In this document: one piece after another, positions 8,109 through 16,507 of the stretch
Layout of the letters: every line of letters begins with the position of its first letter
How positions within the stretch are numbered: position 1 is the first letter of the stretch
Origin: Psychrosphaera ytuae
GTDB lineage: Bacteria; Pseudomonadota; Gammaproteobacteria; Enterobacterales; Alteromonadaceae
Assembly (NCBI RefSeq): GCF_017638545.1
Contig: NZ_CP072110.1
Span: 2,480,001-2,544,000 of the forward strand
DNA length: 64,000 nt
Direction: 5' to 3'
Made by a program: the position numbers and the translations under genes
Notes under the pieces: generated by a model
The model's input: only the letters and a program-made list of their open reading frames with translations
The model's database searches: none
What the model was told of the DNA's origin: nothing

Positions 8109-10253
8109 TTATTCTTTTGTAGTTGTGTAATCGTTTAACAAGTCGATAAAACTTTCTAATTTTACTGGTTTAGAAAACAAGTAACCTTGCACAGAGTTAC
8201 AATGGTTATCGACCAAGAAGTTTAATTGTTCGTTCGTTTCGACACCTTCAGCTATGACTTTGAGGTTTAAGTTGTGGGCCATACCAATAACCGCTTTGAC
8301 TATGGCTTTGTCATTGTCATCGGTGGCAACGTCTTGGACAAAGGAACGGTCTATCTTGAGATAATCGATAGGGAGCTTTTTTAAATACGACAAGGAGCTG
8401 TAGCCGGTGCCAAAGTCATCCACTGAAACGGTCAGACCATAATCACGTATTTTATTTAACAGTAGGTCAGTATTAGTATAGCTCTCGACTAACACCCCTT
8501 CGGTCACTTCAATTTCGAGCTTTTGTGGATCCACTTCATACTTAGTGACACAACTGCACAAATAATTGTACAAGTCTTCGTCATAAACTTGTGAGGGAGA
8601 CAAGTTCATTGAAATTTTGATGCAATGTTTGAGATCGCAGAGTTGCCTTGCTACTTGGCAAGCTCGCGATATAACCCATTTTCCCAAAGTGATGATGAGT
8701 TCACTTTTTTCTGCAATAGGAATGAAAACATCAGGGTTTATTACGCCTTTTTCTGGATGGTTCCATCGAATTAATGCTTCAGCTTTCACTATCGTATCGG
8801 TTGCTAGATCAATAATGGGTTGAAAGTACAACTCAAATTCACCATTCATGATCGCGAGACGTAATTCGTTCTCTAACTCAATTTCACGATGAGACGCTGC
8901 TTTCATCTCATCGGTATAAAACTGCACCCACATTTGTCTTTTGTTTTTATTGGTATGGGCACTGAGGTCAACAAACCGCATAAGCTCAGGCACAGATTGC
9001 GCATCTCTAGGAAAGTTAACAGCCCCTACACTGACGGTAATATTGAAGTTTTGTCCGGTATTTGATGTAAATGGCGCGCTTAAATTGTTTATTACGCGAC
9101 GCAATACTCTCTCACACTGAAGTTGTTCGGACATGTCGGTCAATATTATGGCAAATTGATCTCCGCCAATCCGGGCTACAAAGTCATAGTGCTTAATACT
9201 ATTTTGAATGCGTTGACCGATTTCTTTGAGTAATCGGTCACCCTCGTCGTGGCCATAAAATTCGTTGTGTTTTCTAAACTCATTGATATCAACATAGATT
9301 AAATAAAACGAAGATTGCTTCGCTATTTCTTGCTCTAACGTTTGCCAAAACGAGTAGCGATTGGGCAATTCGGTGAGCATGTCTTGGAGTGCAAGCTGTT
9401 CATTGCGCTGAACCAAGTGCTTTACATTGCTGATATCATTTACAAATAAAATCCAATGTCGAACCTGATTTAAATCGTTTTTGACCGGATAAATTGAAAT
9501 TTTTAACCATTTTAGTGTGGTCGGTGGTGCCATCCAACAGAGTTCACCGTCCCAATTGGATTTTGTTGTTAGGATACGCTCGTATTCGGGTAACTGGTTA
9601 TCTAACAAGGTGATGATGGTTTCTAAAGGTGGCTTAGGTTTGGAAGATGGACTTGTTGGTTGTTCAAAAATCTTTGTGGCGGCGCTATTTTCGACAATTT
9701 GATTCATGTCAGGGTCAGTAATAAATACCCCGAATTCTGCGTTTTCTATTACTTTGCTTAAGGTGTTTTGGATTTGATTATTGTCGAGGGGATCTTTGAG
9801 AATATTGAGCAATCGATTGTGTAAATATTCGTTTTGTTCTACCAAACGGTCATTTGAAAGGAGTATTTCTCGGGCCGCTTGCAGGGTGTTTTGCCTAAAT
9901 TGAAACTCTTCGGACTCATTTTTGATCAATAAAAAGTTGTGGCTGTTCTGTTTTATTGCCGTCGCTTCTAAGTGCAACTCAGTGCCATCGGGTAAGTCTT
10001 CAGTCCAGAGGCCTGATTTTAATTTTTTATTGTGCTCTCCGGACCATAACAAACGGGCATCGTACAAAAAGTCCTGCAAAAAAGGAATTCGCTCATCAAT
10101 GGTTAACATCACCGAGGTACGAAGTTCTGGAAATAACTGGGTGGACCATTTGTTTTCACCCTGTACTAGTCGCATTTGGTCGGTCTGGATATCAGCCGCC
10201 TCTAGTACAATTTGATCCATGGCCTTTAAAAAGTCATTGAGCAAAGCCGTCAT
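8109..10253 (-). CDS. GGDEF-EAL protein coupled to a small GTPase gene; degenerate cyclase site
   Basis: The 714-residue protein has an N-terminal region of uncertain fold (1-150), a PAS-like domain (about 160-285), GGDEF (about 295-460) and EAL (about 470-705). The cyclase signature is GGDQF (363-367): the catalytic-loop glutamate is glutamine, so cyclase activity is probably lost and the domain may serve as a GTP sensor. The EAL domain looks complete: KAEALIRWNHP (Glu492), MNLSPSQ, EVTEGVL, VDDFGTGYSSL, LKIDRSFV and AEGVET, so it is probably a cyclic-di-GMP phosphodiesterase. No membrane segment is seen. The ATG overlaps the stop of the upstream Rab-like GTPase gene (TAATG), implying co-translation and a functional link. 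Confidence 0.9.
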   Translation of the reverse strand: MTALLNDFLKAMDQIVLEAADIQTDQMRLVQGENKWSTQLFPELRTSVMLTIDERIPFLQDFLYDARLLWSGEHNKKLKSGLWTEDLPDGTELHLEATAIKQNSHNFLLIKNESEEFQFRQNTLQAAREILLSNDRLVEQNEYLHNRLLNILKDPLDNNQIQNTLSKVIENAEFGVFITDPDMNQIVENSAATKIFEQPTSPSSKPKPPLETIITLLDNQLPEYERILTTKSNWDGELCWMAPPTTLKWLKISIYPVKNDLNQVRHWILFVNDISNVKHLVQRNEQLALQDMLTELPNRYSFWQTLEQEIAKQSSFYLIYVDINEFRKHNEFYGHDEGDRLLKEIGQRIQNSIKHYDFVARIGGDQFAIILTDMSEQLQCERVLRRVINNLSAPFTSNTGQNFNITVSVGAVNFPRDAQSVPELMRFVDLSAHTNKNKRQMWVQFYTDEMKAASHREIELENELRLAIMNGEFELYFQPIIDLATDTIVKAEALIRWNHPEKGVINPDVFIPIAEKSELIITLGKWVISRACQVARQLCDLKHCIKISMNLSPSQVYDEDLYNYLCSCVTKYEVDPQKLEIEVTEGVLVESYTNTDLLLNKIRDYGLTVSVDDFGTGYSSLSYLKKLPIDYLKIDRSFVQDVATDDNDKAIVKAVIGMAHNLNLKVIAEGVETNEQLNFLVDNHCNSVQGYLFSKPVKLESFIDLLNDYTTTKE

Positions 10254-10750
10254 TACTTAGCTCCTAGAAAATGCTTTGCTAAATCAGAGAACATTTTCTC
10301 AACGTTATCACCCGTTTTAGCACTAGTGTTAATGCAAAAATCAAACTGTGACTTGTGTGATTCTAAATCTGCTTCACTGAGTTGGAGATTACTTGTTAAG
10401 TCACTTTTATTGATAGCGAGTACAGAAGGGCAGTCAACCGTTTTACTGGCAAGCGCTTGAATACTCATTCCGTCTAATAGAGATGACATACGAGTTTGGT
10501 CTACGACTATGATGTAAGCCGCTGCCCCTCTTAAGTACCTTTCTTGGAAGAGGTTGTAACGGTCATTTCCTTCGATGTCCCAAAGAATAAATTGAACCTT
10601 TTGACCGTCGATCTCAACTAGCTTTTTGTCAACTTTGACGCCGATCGTCGTCAAATAGCGATCGCTAAAAATTCCATCGACAAATTGCCTAATAAGACTT
10701 GTCTTGCCTACACTCGAGGCACCCAATAGGCAAATCTTTTTCTGAATCAA
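10253..10750 (-). CDS. Rab/Ras-like small GTPase
   Basis: The 165-residue protein is a minimal Ras-superfamily GTPase. G1 is GASSVGKT (10-17), G2 threonine is in TTIG (34-37), G3 is WDIEG (57-61), G4 is NKSD (114-117) and G5 is SAK (143-145). The residue equivalent to Ras Gln61 is Asn62, so intrinsic hydrolysis may be slow and GAP-dependent. There is no C-terminal prenylation cysteine. Bacterial Rab-like or MglA-like GTPases act as polarity or motility switches. The next gene, a GGDEF-EAL protein, overlaps by one base. The OmpA-like and coiled-coil genes lie upstream in the same direction after a 215-base gap, so this is probably one functional cluster. Confidence 0.92.
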   Translation of the reverse strand: MIQKKICLLGASSVGKTSLIRQFVDGIFSDRYLTTIGVKVDKKLVEIDGQKVQFILWDIEGNDRYNLFQERYLRGAAAYIIVVDQTRMSSLLDGMSIQALASKTVDCPSVLAINKSDLTSNLQLSEADLESHKSQFDFCINTSAKTGDNVEKMFSDLAKHFLGAK

Positions 10751-10864
10751 ATGGTATCCCTCATAACTATGTGCTTTGCCTAGCTAATACATTTGCCCTT
10801 TTCTCAAATGTCTGTGATCTGTACCGCATATTGATAGTCTAAGTGTAGCCTGTATTTTCCGTTA

Positions 10865-10876
10865 AGCGTTAACGCT
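10865..10876. promoter_or_regulatory. 12-bp palindrome upstream of the GTPase gene
   Basis: AGCGTTAACGCT is a perfect palindrome in the 215-base gap between the OmpA-like gene and the GTPase gene. It lies about 115 bases before the GTPase start and could be an operator for a second promoter in the cluster. The rest of the gap shows no hairpin with a T-run. Confidence 0.3.
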
Positions 10877-10965
10877 ACATTTATACTACCTTACTGTTAT
10901 TTGTAGGGGTTTGTCTATTCTCTTTCTATGGATGAAAGACCTTGTTTGACCTGTTGTTTCAGTTG

Positions 10966-12741
10966 TTATTTTTGAGTTGTTACTACATTGAGTAAAACAG
11001 TGCGTGAGTCTTCACTTACTTTATCTAAATTTATCTGGCCTAGGCCTTTGATATACAGTTTGTTGGGATTTATACCTAAGGTTTGCAGATAGTCAGCAAC
11101 GCGCTTAGCTCGCCGTTCGCTTAGCTGCTCATTTTGTTGGCTACTGCCCGAACCATCCGAGGCACCGATAATAAGTAAACCGAACTCGTACTTTAAAGAG
11201 CTCGCGAGTTGATCCATCGCCGTGATCTTATCTGCGATAAGCTGTAACTGGAGTCGCATACCAGCAGTCAATTGTGAGCTATTAACCTCAAAATTGAACT
11301 GAGCAGCGCTGATTTGACTGACTAAATCTTGGTACTTCATAGCCAAAACTTTAGGGTCACTACTCGTTGCAATGACACTTTGCTCGTCCGGAACAGCAAA
11401 CTTAACATCGGCATAGATATCAAAGCCGATAGCCGTGAGTAGACTGCTTATTTCTACTCGCTCCGCTTGAGACACTTGGCCATTGATGATCAATGCGTCT
11501 TGCTCTTGCTCTTGCTCTTGCTCTAAAGTTAACTCTGGATATTGCGCCAAAACGCTTTGCGCTTTTTTGAGCTTGATTTCGGATTCAAGTGATTGATACG
11601 GTTTTTCGATGACAGTCAGTTGTTCAAGTGGGATGTTTTGATCCTCAAGCCATTGGCTGACCGAAATCGCACTGGGATCACGTAGTAATGTTATTGTGGC
11701 TTCTGAGTTATTAGGTGTGTCGACATTGGTTAAGATAATGCCAGGCTGTTCACTGATCTTTTGGATTCGCTCGTTGAGTTCGCTGGCCAACCACTGTCGA
11801 TAAGAAAGAAAAACCAACAAAAGGACAATAGCGGCAGATATCAACAAACCATACCAAGGTATCTTTTTGTTTTGCTGTTTTTCTAATTTTTGCTGTGACA
11901 ATAAACATTCACGCAGCGCTGATTCGGTGTTGGCAAATGGCTCATTATCACCCTCAAAGTCAGAAAGTGGATCCGTGTACAAACTATGGATTTGTTCCAG
12001 AGTAAGCTGCAGTTGGTCGCTGAGCTGTTGTGGAGGATGACCAATAACCGCAGCAACAATAATCGCTTTAGGACCGGGTTTTATTAACAAATTAAAGTTG
12101 TCGGTGGATACTGACTGCAACTGTTCACGTTGACCGTCTCCCGAATCCAAAAAAGAATCACCCACAAAGTCATTAATGGCAGTAAGCATTGATGAGATGA
12201 TATCTGCATCACTTTTTAGATTGTTGTTATGAGCCACAGAGTTGAGTAATAAGCCGGTTTCGCCATGGATTAGGAATACGTGTTCTACTCGGTAGACGAA
12301 AGTTTGTGACGCAACGTATTGAGCGTAATCCATTCCTGCACGTTTTGCTTCAAAACGCCACTTAACACTCTGAATGGTCAGGCTGTTTTCTATCAGTTGA
12401 TTGGTTCGTTCGATGAAGTCGGCCAAAAACGCAGTGACATATTTACGGACCAAGTTACCCATCAAGGGATACAGGCTACTGACCATTTTGTCGCTGTGGT
12501 GGGTAACTGATTTTTGTACTGATTCTTCGACCAATGGCTGTAGCACGTTATTGAGAGAGGCATCGTTTTTTTGGCGATCGAAAATAGCCTCAGTGATGAC
12601 TTCACTAACAAGGTGTCTGGCATCTTCTCTCAGCACTGATTTGATATGGACATTGTCTCTGCCCAATATAATCGATCTGAGTTGTGCCAACTCTTGTTGG
12701 TCAGAATCTTGTGACTCGACTGGCGACGACGGCTTTTCCAT
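10966..12741 (-). CDS. Inner-membrane-anchored OmpA-family protein with cytoplasmic N-domain
   Basis: The 591-residue protein has a long N-terminal part with no signal peptide, one membrane helix (WYGLLISAAIVLLLVFL, about 296-316) and a C-terminal OmpA-like peptidoglycan-binding domain (about 475-590) whose signature is LSERRAKR (540-547). The expected topology is cytoplasmic N-domain and periplasmic C-domain. The N-domain holds ELAQLRSIILG near residue 17, a helical part, and a roadblock-like segment (VYRVEHVFLIHGETGLLLNSV, about 165-240; fold inferred). Roadblock-type proteins often regulate small GTPases, which fits the neighbouring GTPase gene. An (EQ)n run sits near 406-415, from a 6-base DNA repeat. 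The start overlaps the coiled-coil gene stop by one base. Confidence 0.85.
   Translation of the reverse strand: MEKPSSPVESQDSDQQELAQLRSIILGRDNVHIKSVLREDARHLVSEVITEAIFDRQKNDASLNNVLQPLVEESVQKSVTHHSDKMVSSLYPLMGNLVRKYVTAFLADFIERTNQLIENSLTIQSVKWRFEAKRAGMDYAQYVASQTFVYRVEHVFLIHGETGLLLNSVAHNNNLKSDADIISSMLTAINDFVGDSFLDSGDGQREQLQSVSTDNFNLLIKPGPKAIIVAAVIGHPPQQLSDQLQLTLEQIHSLYTDPLSDFEGDNEPFANTESALRECLLSQQKLEKQQNKKIPWYGLLISAAIVLLLVFLSYRQWLASELNERIQKISEQPGIILTNVDTPNNSEATITLLRDPSAISVSQWLEDQNIPLEQLTVIEKPYQSLESEIKLKKAQSVLAQYPELTLEQEQEQEQDALIINGQVSQAERVEISSLLTAIGFDIYADVKFAVPDEQSVIATSSDPKVLAMKYQDLVSQISAAQFNFEVNSSQLTAGMRLQLQLIADKITAMDQLASSLKYEFGLLIIGASDGSGSSQQNEQLSERRAKRVADYLQTLGINPNKLYIKGLGQINLDKVSEDSRTVLLNVVTTQK
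11498..11524. repeat. TCTTGC hexamer microsatellite, 4.5 copies
   Basis: Four and a half perfect copies of TCTTGC lie inside the OmpA-family gene and encode alternating Glu-Gln. Gain or loss of a unit keeps the frame and changes the periplasmic linker by two residues. Confidence 0.9.
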
Positions 12742-13307
12742 TACAGTTGGTCATCTTCCAAATTGGTCGCCATTGCAGCCAAGAGTTTAGCCAAGGTTTT
12801 ACGGTCCGTTTTGGACGTACTGAGTTCTTTTGAAACATCTTCGAGGTAGGCTTTTAATTGCTCTAATTGTTCGTTAAAGCTGGACGAAAGTGCCTGATTT
12901 TCACGCTCAACATAGCTTTCTAATTCTTTTAGTTCATCTTGTGAATTAGCCGACTGCATTTCTAATTCAGAACTTAAGTTTTTAAGCGCTTTATGCTGCT
13001 CTGTATTATTGTCCAAGTGACGATTATCGACTTCGTTTACTTTTGCGGTCAGGTTGGAAAATTGTTCGTCCATGTGCTTAGAAAGTTGAGTAATTTGTTC
13101 GGAAATTTTTGACTCTTTGCTTTTCAGCGCCGATTCTAAATCTGACTTAAGCTGACTGATCTGGCGTTTAAGCTTGTCCTCGGCTGCACCAAATACAATT
13201 TGCCTAAGTTGTTGAAGTTCAGTTTGGGCGTCAGCTTGTGTGTCGGCCTCATTATCTTGATTCGTTACTGGGTCGTTACTTTTTGCTGGTGGGTTTGCTT
13301 TCGCCAT
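12741..13307 (-). CDS. Coiled-coil protein of the OmpA/GTPase cluster
   Basis: This 188-residue protein has no membrane segment or signal peptide. A polar, disordered N-terminus (1-30) is followed by TELQQLRQIVFGAAEDKL and a long heptad-patterned coiled coil (about 45-185). The motif ELxQLRxIxxG is shared with the N-terminus of the following OmpA-family protein, which suggests a common docking or oligomerisation site. The stop overlaps the next start (TAATG), so the two are probably made in fixed ratio. A structural or adaptor role on the cytoplasmic side of the OmpA-like protein is inferred. I recognise no named family. Confidence 0.8.
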   Translation of the reverse strand: MAKANPPAKSNDPVTNQDNEADTQADAQTELQQLRQIVFGAAEDKLKRQISQLKSDLESALKSKESKISEQITQLSKHMDEQFSNLTAKVNEVDNRHLDNNTEQHKALKNLSSELEMQSANSQDELKELESYVERENQALSSSFNEQLEQLKAYLEDVSKELSTSKTDRKTLAKLLAAMATNLEDDQL

Positions 13308-13377
13308 CGTTAAAATTCCATAATGATCAATACGTAATACTTGTTAAAGTGTAGTCTCAAATCTGTATTTGTTTGGT

Positions 13378-14853
13378 TTATTTTGAATAAATGGTATGTA
13401 ACGCAGTTTGTCTACCATCTAGGTAGGTTACTGATTTACCATCAAAAAATGCTTCCTCTTCCAGCATGATGCGAATTTCCTTGCCCCATTCTTCAACATA
13501 GGTTGCTGCATTGAGTTCGATCGAGTATGCGGTATCTGAAAACAGTGGGTAGTCGCCCCGAACTGGTGTGTCGCCTTGGTTATCCCACATTCCTATCGTT
13601 GGTCCCGCCGCATGACCATGGTAACCAATTGGATGAGTGTAAATGGTCGGTTTTAGACCTTCGTTTATGGCTTTTTTTCGAGCGATTGAGAGAATTTGAT
13701 TGCCGGTTCTGCCAAGTTGAAACTCGGCAGTAAAAATGTCTTGTACTCGATTGCCATTGGCGAGTGCTTTAATTAAATAGTCAGGGACTTCTGTTTCACC
13801 GGGTCTAAGTACATATGCATGTTGCTGTTGATCTGAATTAAGGCGCAAATAAGTCAATCCAAAATCAACGTGTAACAAATCACCTGGCATGATGACTTGT
13901 CCTTTTGGGCGATCGCTAAAAGCTTTGAGTTGATCAAAGTCAGTTTTGTCACTGCGCTGAATTGAAACAGTCGGGTGAAACCAGTTGGTCATTTTTAAAC
14001 GTCGACTTTCTTCCCGTAACCACCAAACTACATCATCCGTGGTTGTCACACCCGGTTTGACGACTTTGTTAGAAAAGGCTGTAGCAATCATTTTGTGGCC
14101 GACTTGGGTCAAGTGCCGATAGTGAGGCATTTCTTTTTCTGTGCGTGTTTCTAGCCAGGCAATAGCGAGTTTTTCTGCGCTGACTACTTTATCTGACAGG
14201 TCATCAGGCAGTGCCTTAAACAACAAAGCTTGTTCTGTCGCGGTTATGCCATCGGCGAGTGCAAAGTGAGTGCTTTGGTTGATACCAATTCGCTTTGGCT
14301 GTTTTGATTTTATGAGGGCAACCAAGGCTTGCCATTGATCAGGGTTGGCTTCTTTATCCCATGCTTTTTGAAATAGGTCACCTACCGCATATCGCGCTAT
14401 GGCATAACGCTCAACGGTTGTGCCGTTGTCGTATAAAACTAAAATGGTTTGACGTCGAGCATTGATCCAAGAAGACGGTAGCATGGTTCGCAACACAGGA
14501 TCTTCATTGTATTCCCTCGAGGTGAGTACCCAAAGGTCGATGCCAGTGCGGCGCATTAATCTAGGCAGAGTGTTATCGAGTTTGTCACGAAGGAGTTCAT
14601 CAACCACAGCTGCGCGTTTGCGCATCGGTAAGATCTTTAAATAGGGATCTTGTCTTTGATGTTCATCGGTTAAAGATTGGTAAGTAGAGGGAGACTTTGA
14701 CTTGAAGCTGTTTTGTTGAATAGTCGAAGCGCTAAGCGGAGCTGAACCACAGGTGGCAACCAAAATACAAAAAGCCCCAAACAGATGACTTGATATTGCT
14801 TTTGAAGCACAAGAGTCAGCATTGTTGAACAAGACTATTTTCAATAACTTCAT
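13378..14853 (-). CDS. M24 family metallopeptidase (Xaa-Pro aminopeptidase-like), exported
   Basis: The 491-residue protein begins with a hydrophobic segment around residues 22-42 (HLFGAFCILVATCGSAPLSAS), a signal peptide or lipoprotein-type leader with an unusually long charged start. The creatinase-like N-domain is followed by the pita-bread catalytic domain: LLHVDFGLTYLRL (metal Asp), THPIGYHGHAAGPTIG (metal His region) and IMLEEEAFF near the C-terminus. Family members cleave Xaa-Pro bonds or act as prolidases; the first metal Asp is recognisable, the second I did not place with certainty. It lies 70 bases upstream of, and co-directional with, the coiled-coil gene, but no functional tie is evident. 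Confidence 0.85.
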   Translation of the reverse strand: MKLLKIVLFNNADSCASKAISSHLFGAFCILVATCGSAPLSASTIQQNSFKSKSPSTYQSLTDEHQRQDPYLKILPMRKRAAVVDELLRDKLDNTLPRLMRRTGIDLWVLTSREYNEDPVLRTMLPSSWINARRQTILVLYDNGTTVERYAIARYAVGDLFQKAWDKEANPDQWQALVALIKSKQPKRIGINQSTHFALADGITATEQALLFKALPDDLSDKVVSAEKLAIAWLETRTEKEMPHYRHLTQVGHKMIATAFSNKVVKPGVTTTDDVVWWLREESRRLKMTNWFHPTVSIQRSDKTDFDQLKAFSDRPKGQVIMPGDLLHVDFGLTYLRLNSDQQQHAYVLRPGETEVPDYLIKALANGNRVQDIFTAEFQLGRTGNQILSIARKKAINEGLKPTIYTHPIGYHGHAAGPTIGMWDNQGDTPVRGDYPLFSDTAYSIELNAATYVEEWGKEIRIMLEEEAFFDGKSVTYLDGRQTALHTIYSK

Positions 14854-15054
14854 TTTTCCCTCAACTTGTTAAAATCCAGTTCTTACCATTCGTTACTAAC
14901 TTACTGAAGTGAGGCCAAAAAATAAACAAAGAAGTTGCAGGAATTTACAGCAATCAGCCTTAACCAGCTTAAATATGGCCAAGTTGAGTTCGAAAGGTCA
15001 GTGGCAGTAGGCTAAAATAGCGGGTTTTCCATGAAGTAAAGAGGTGTAAATCAA

Positions 15055-16413
15055 ATGATAGGTTTTGACTACGGAACGTCAAATTGTGCAGTCGGCATAA
15101 TGACTGACGGGCAGCCGAGAGCCATCACCTTAGGTGACCATGGTACGTACATGGCATCGTCGCTGTACGCACCTGATCGCGATGTAATCGTTAATTGGCT
15201 CCACAAAAATATCAATGAGCCTTTTCGCACAGAGTTTAAAAACAAACGTGGATTTTTGTTATCTAAAGGCCAAGAGGCCCTTGAAGATTTGCGTTATGAC
15301 GGAATACCAGAGCACCTCTCGTTTGGTCGCTTTGCCCTAGAGCGTTACCTTGATGATCCGAGCGAAGGTTACTATATCAAATCACCAAAATCATTCTTAG
15401 GTACCAATGGTTTATTACCCGCACAAATAGGCTTTTTTGAGCACATTGTTGCGGCCATGATGGCCCATGTAAAAAACCATGTTGAAGCGGATTTAGGACG
15501 CTCAGTAGACCAAGTAGTGATAGGTCGACCAATCAATTTCCAAGGCCGAAACGCTGAACAGTCTAACAAGCAAGCTATAGATGTGCTGACTAACGCAGCC
15601 AAACACGTTGGTTATAAAGACATTGAATTTCAATACGAGCCAGTTGCCGCAGGATTTGAATACGAAGCCACTTTAACTCAAGAAACCCGAGTGCTAGTGG
15701 TGGATATCGGCGGTGGTACGACGGACTGCTCTATGCTGTTAATGGGTCCTGAATATGTATCTAAAGTAGAGCGACAAGACTCATTGCTTGGTCACAGTGG
15801 TAAACGCATTGGTGGTAACGATTTTGACATTCAGCTGGCGCTCAAGGGCATCATGCCAAATTTAGGGATGACGAGTGAGTTGGATTCAGGCAAACCTATG
15901 CCTGTAAGTAGCTATTTCCAAGCTGTTGCAATAAATGACGTCAACGCTCAATCGGATTTTTACAGTGCTGAAAATGGTCGTTTTTTACAGCAGCTCAAAC
16001 GCGATGCTAAGTCACCTGAGCTGGTTGAACGACTGCTCAAAACCTATCGAGAGAAGCTGAGTTATCAATTAGTTAATAGTGCTGAACAAGGTAAAATTCA
16101 GTTGACCGATCATCAACAACTCGCGGTTGATTTGAGTTATTTGGATCAAGGCTTACAACAGGATATTTCAAGAGAATTAATGGCAGAGGCCAACCAACAC
16201 CAACTTAACCACATCGTTGAGTTGATGCATGAAGCCGTTGAGCAGGCGGGCTGTCAGCCGGAGGTTATTTTTGTGACCGGTGGTACGGCCAAATCACCTG
16301 TGATTAACGGTCACTTGAAGCAACAGTTTGGTGATATTCCAGTGGTGATTGGTGATCACTTTGGCAGTGTTGCCGCTGGTCTAACGCGTTGGGCTGGGAA
16401 TATCTTTCGCTAA
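15055..16413 (+). CDS. yegD: Hsp70-family chaperone-like protein YegD
   Basis: The 452-residue protein matches YegD in length and pattern. The phosphate-1 motif is IGFDYGTSNCAVGIM at the start, phosphate 2 is VLVVDIGGGTTDCSML and the adenosine motif is VIFVTGGTAKSPVI near the C-terminus. It therefore has an Hsp70/actin-type ATPase domain but lacks the substrate-binding and lid domains of DnaK. Its cellular role is not well defined. AGAGG lies upstream of the ATG. It is monocistronic, diverges from the M24 peptidase gene across a 200-base gap with no obvious motif, and ends at a strong terminator. Confidence 0.95.
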   Translation: MIGFDYGTSNCAVGIMTDGQPRAITLGDHGTYMASSLYAPDRDVIVNWLHKNINEPFRTEFKNKRGFLLSKGQEALEDLRYDGIPEHLSFGRFALERYLDDPSEGYYIKSPKSFLGTNGLLPAQIGFFEHIVAAMMAHVKNHVEADLGRSVDQVVIGRPINFQGRNAEQSNKQAIDVLTNAAKHVGYKDIEFQYEPVAAGFEYEATLTQETRVLVVDIGGGTTDCSMLLMGPEYVSKVERQDSLLGHSGKRIGGNDFDIQLALKGIMPNLGMTSELDSGKPMPVSSYFQAVAINDVNAQSDFYSAENGRFLQQLKRDAKSPELVERLLKTYREKLSYQLVNSAEQGKIQLTDHQQLAVDLSYLDQGLQQDISRELMAEANQHQLNHIVELMHEAVEQAGCQPEVIFVTGGTAKSPVINGHLKQQFGDIPVVIGDHFGSVAAGLTRWAGNIFR

Positions 16414-16450
16414 TAGTTAAGTAATTGATACTTAAACGCAAGTTATAAAT

Positions 16451-16483
16451 AAAAAGGGTAAAACACCTGTTTTACCCTTTTTT
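16451..16483. terminator. Bidirectional terminator after yegD and abgT-like genes
   Basis: A perfect 14-base stem (AAAAAGGGTAAAAC, 16451-16464, with 16469-16482) around a four-base loop carries an A-run before and T-run after it. It serves the two convergent genes. Confidence 0.9.
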
Positions 16484-16507
16484 GAATATTCATTTCATAA
16501 AAGAAAA

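Noticed and set aside
11498..11524. CRISPR-like repeat
   Set aside because: Units are six bases with no spacers, and they encode Glu-Gln in a real gene.
12401..12790. 129-codon plus-strand frame inside the OmpA-like gene
   Set aside because: Fully antisense to two well-supported coupled genes; no domain or ribosome site.
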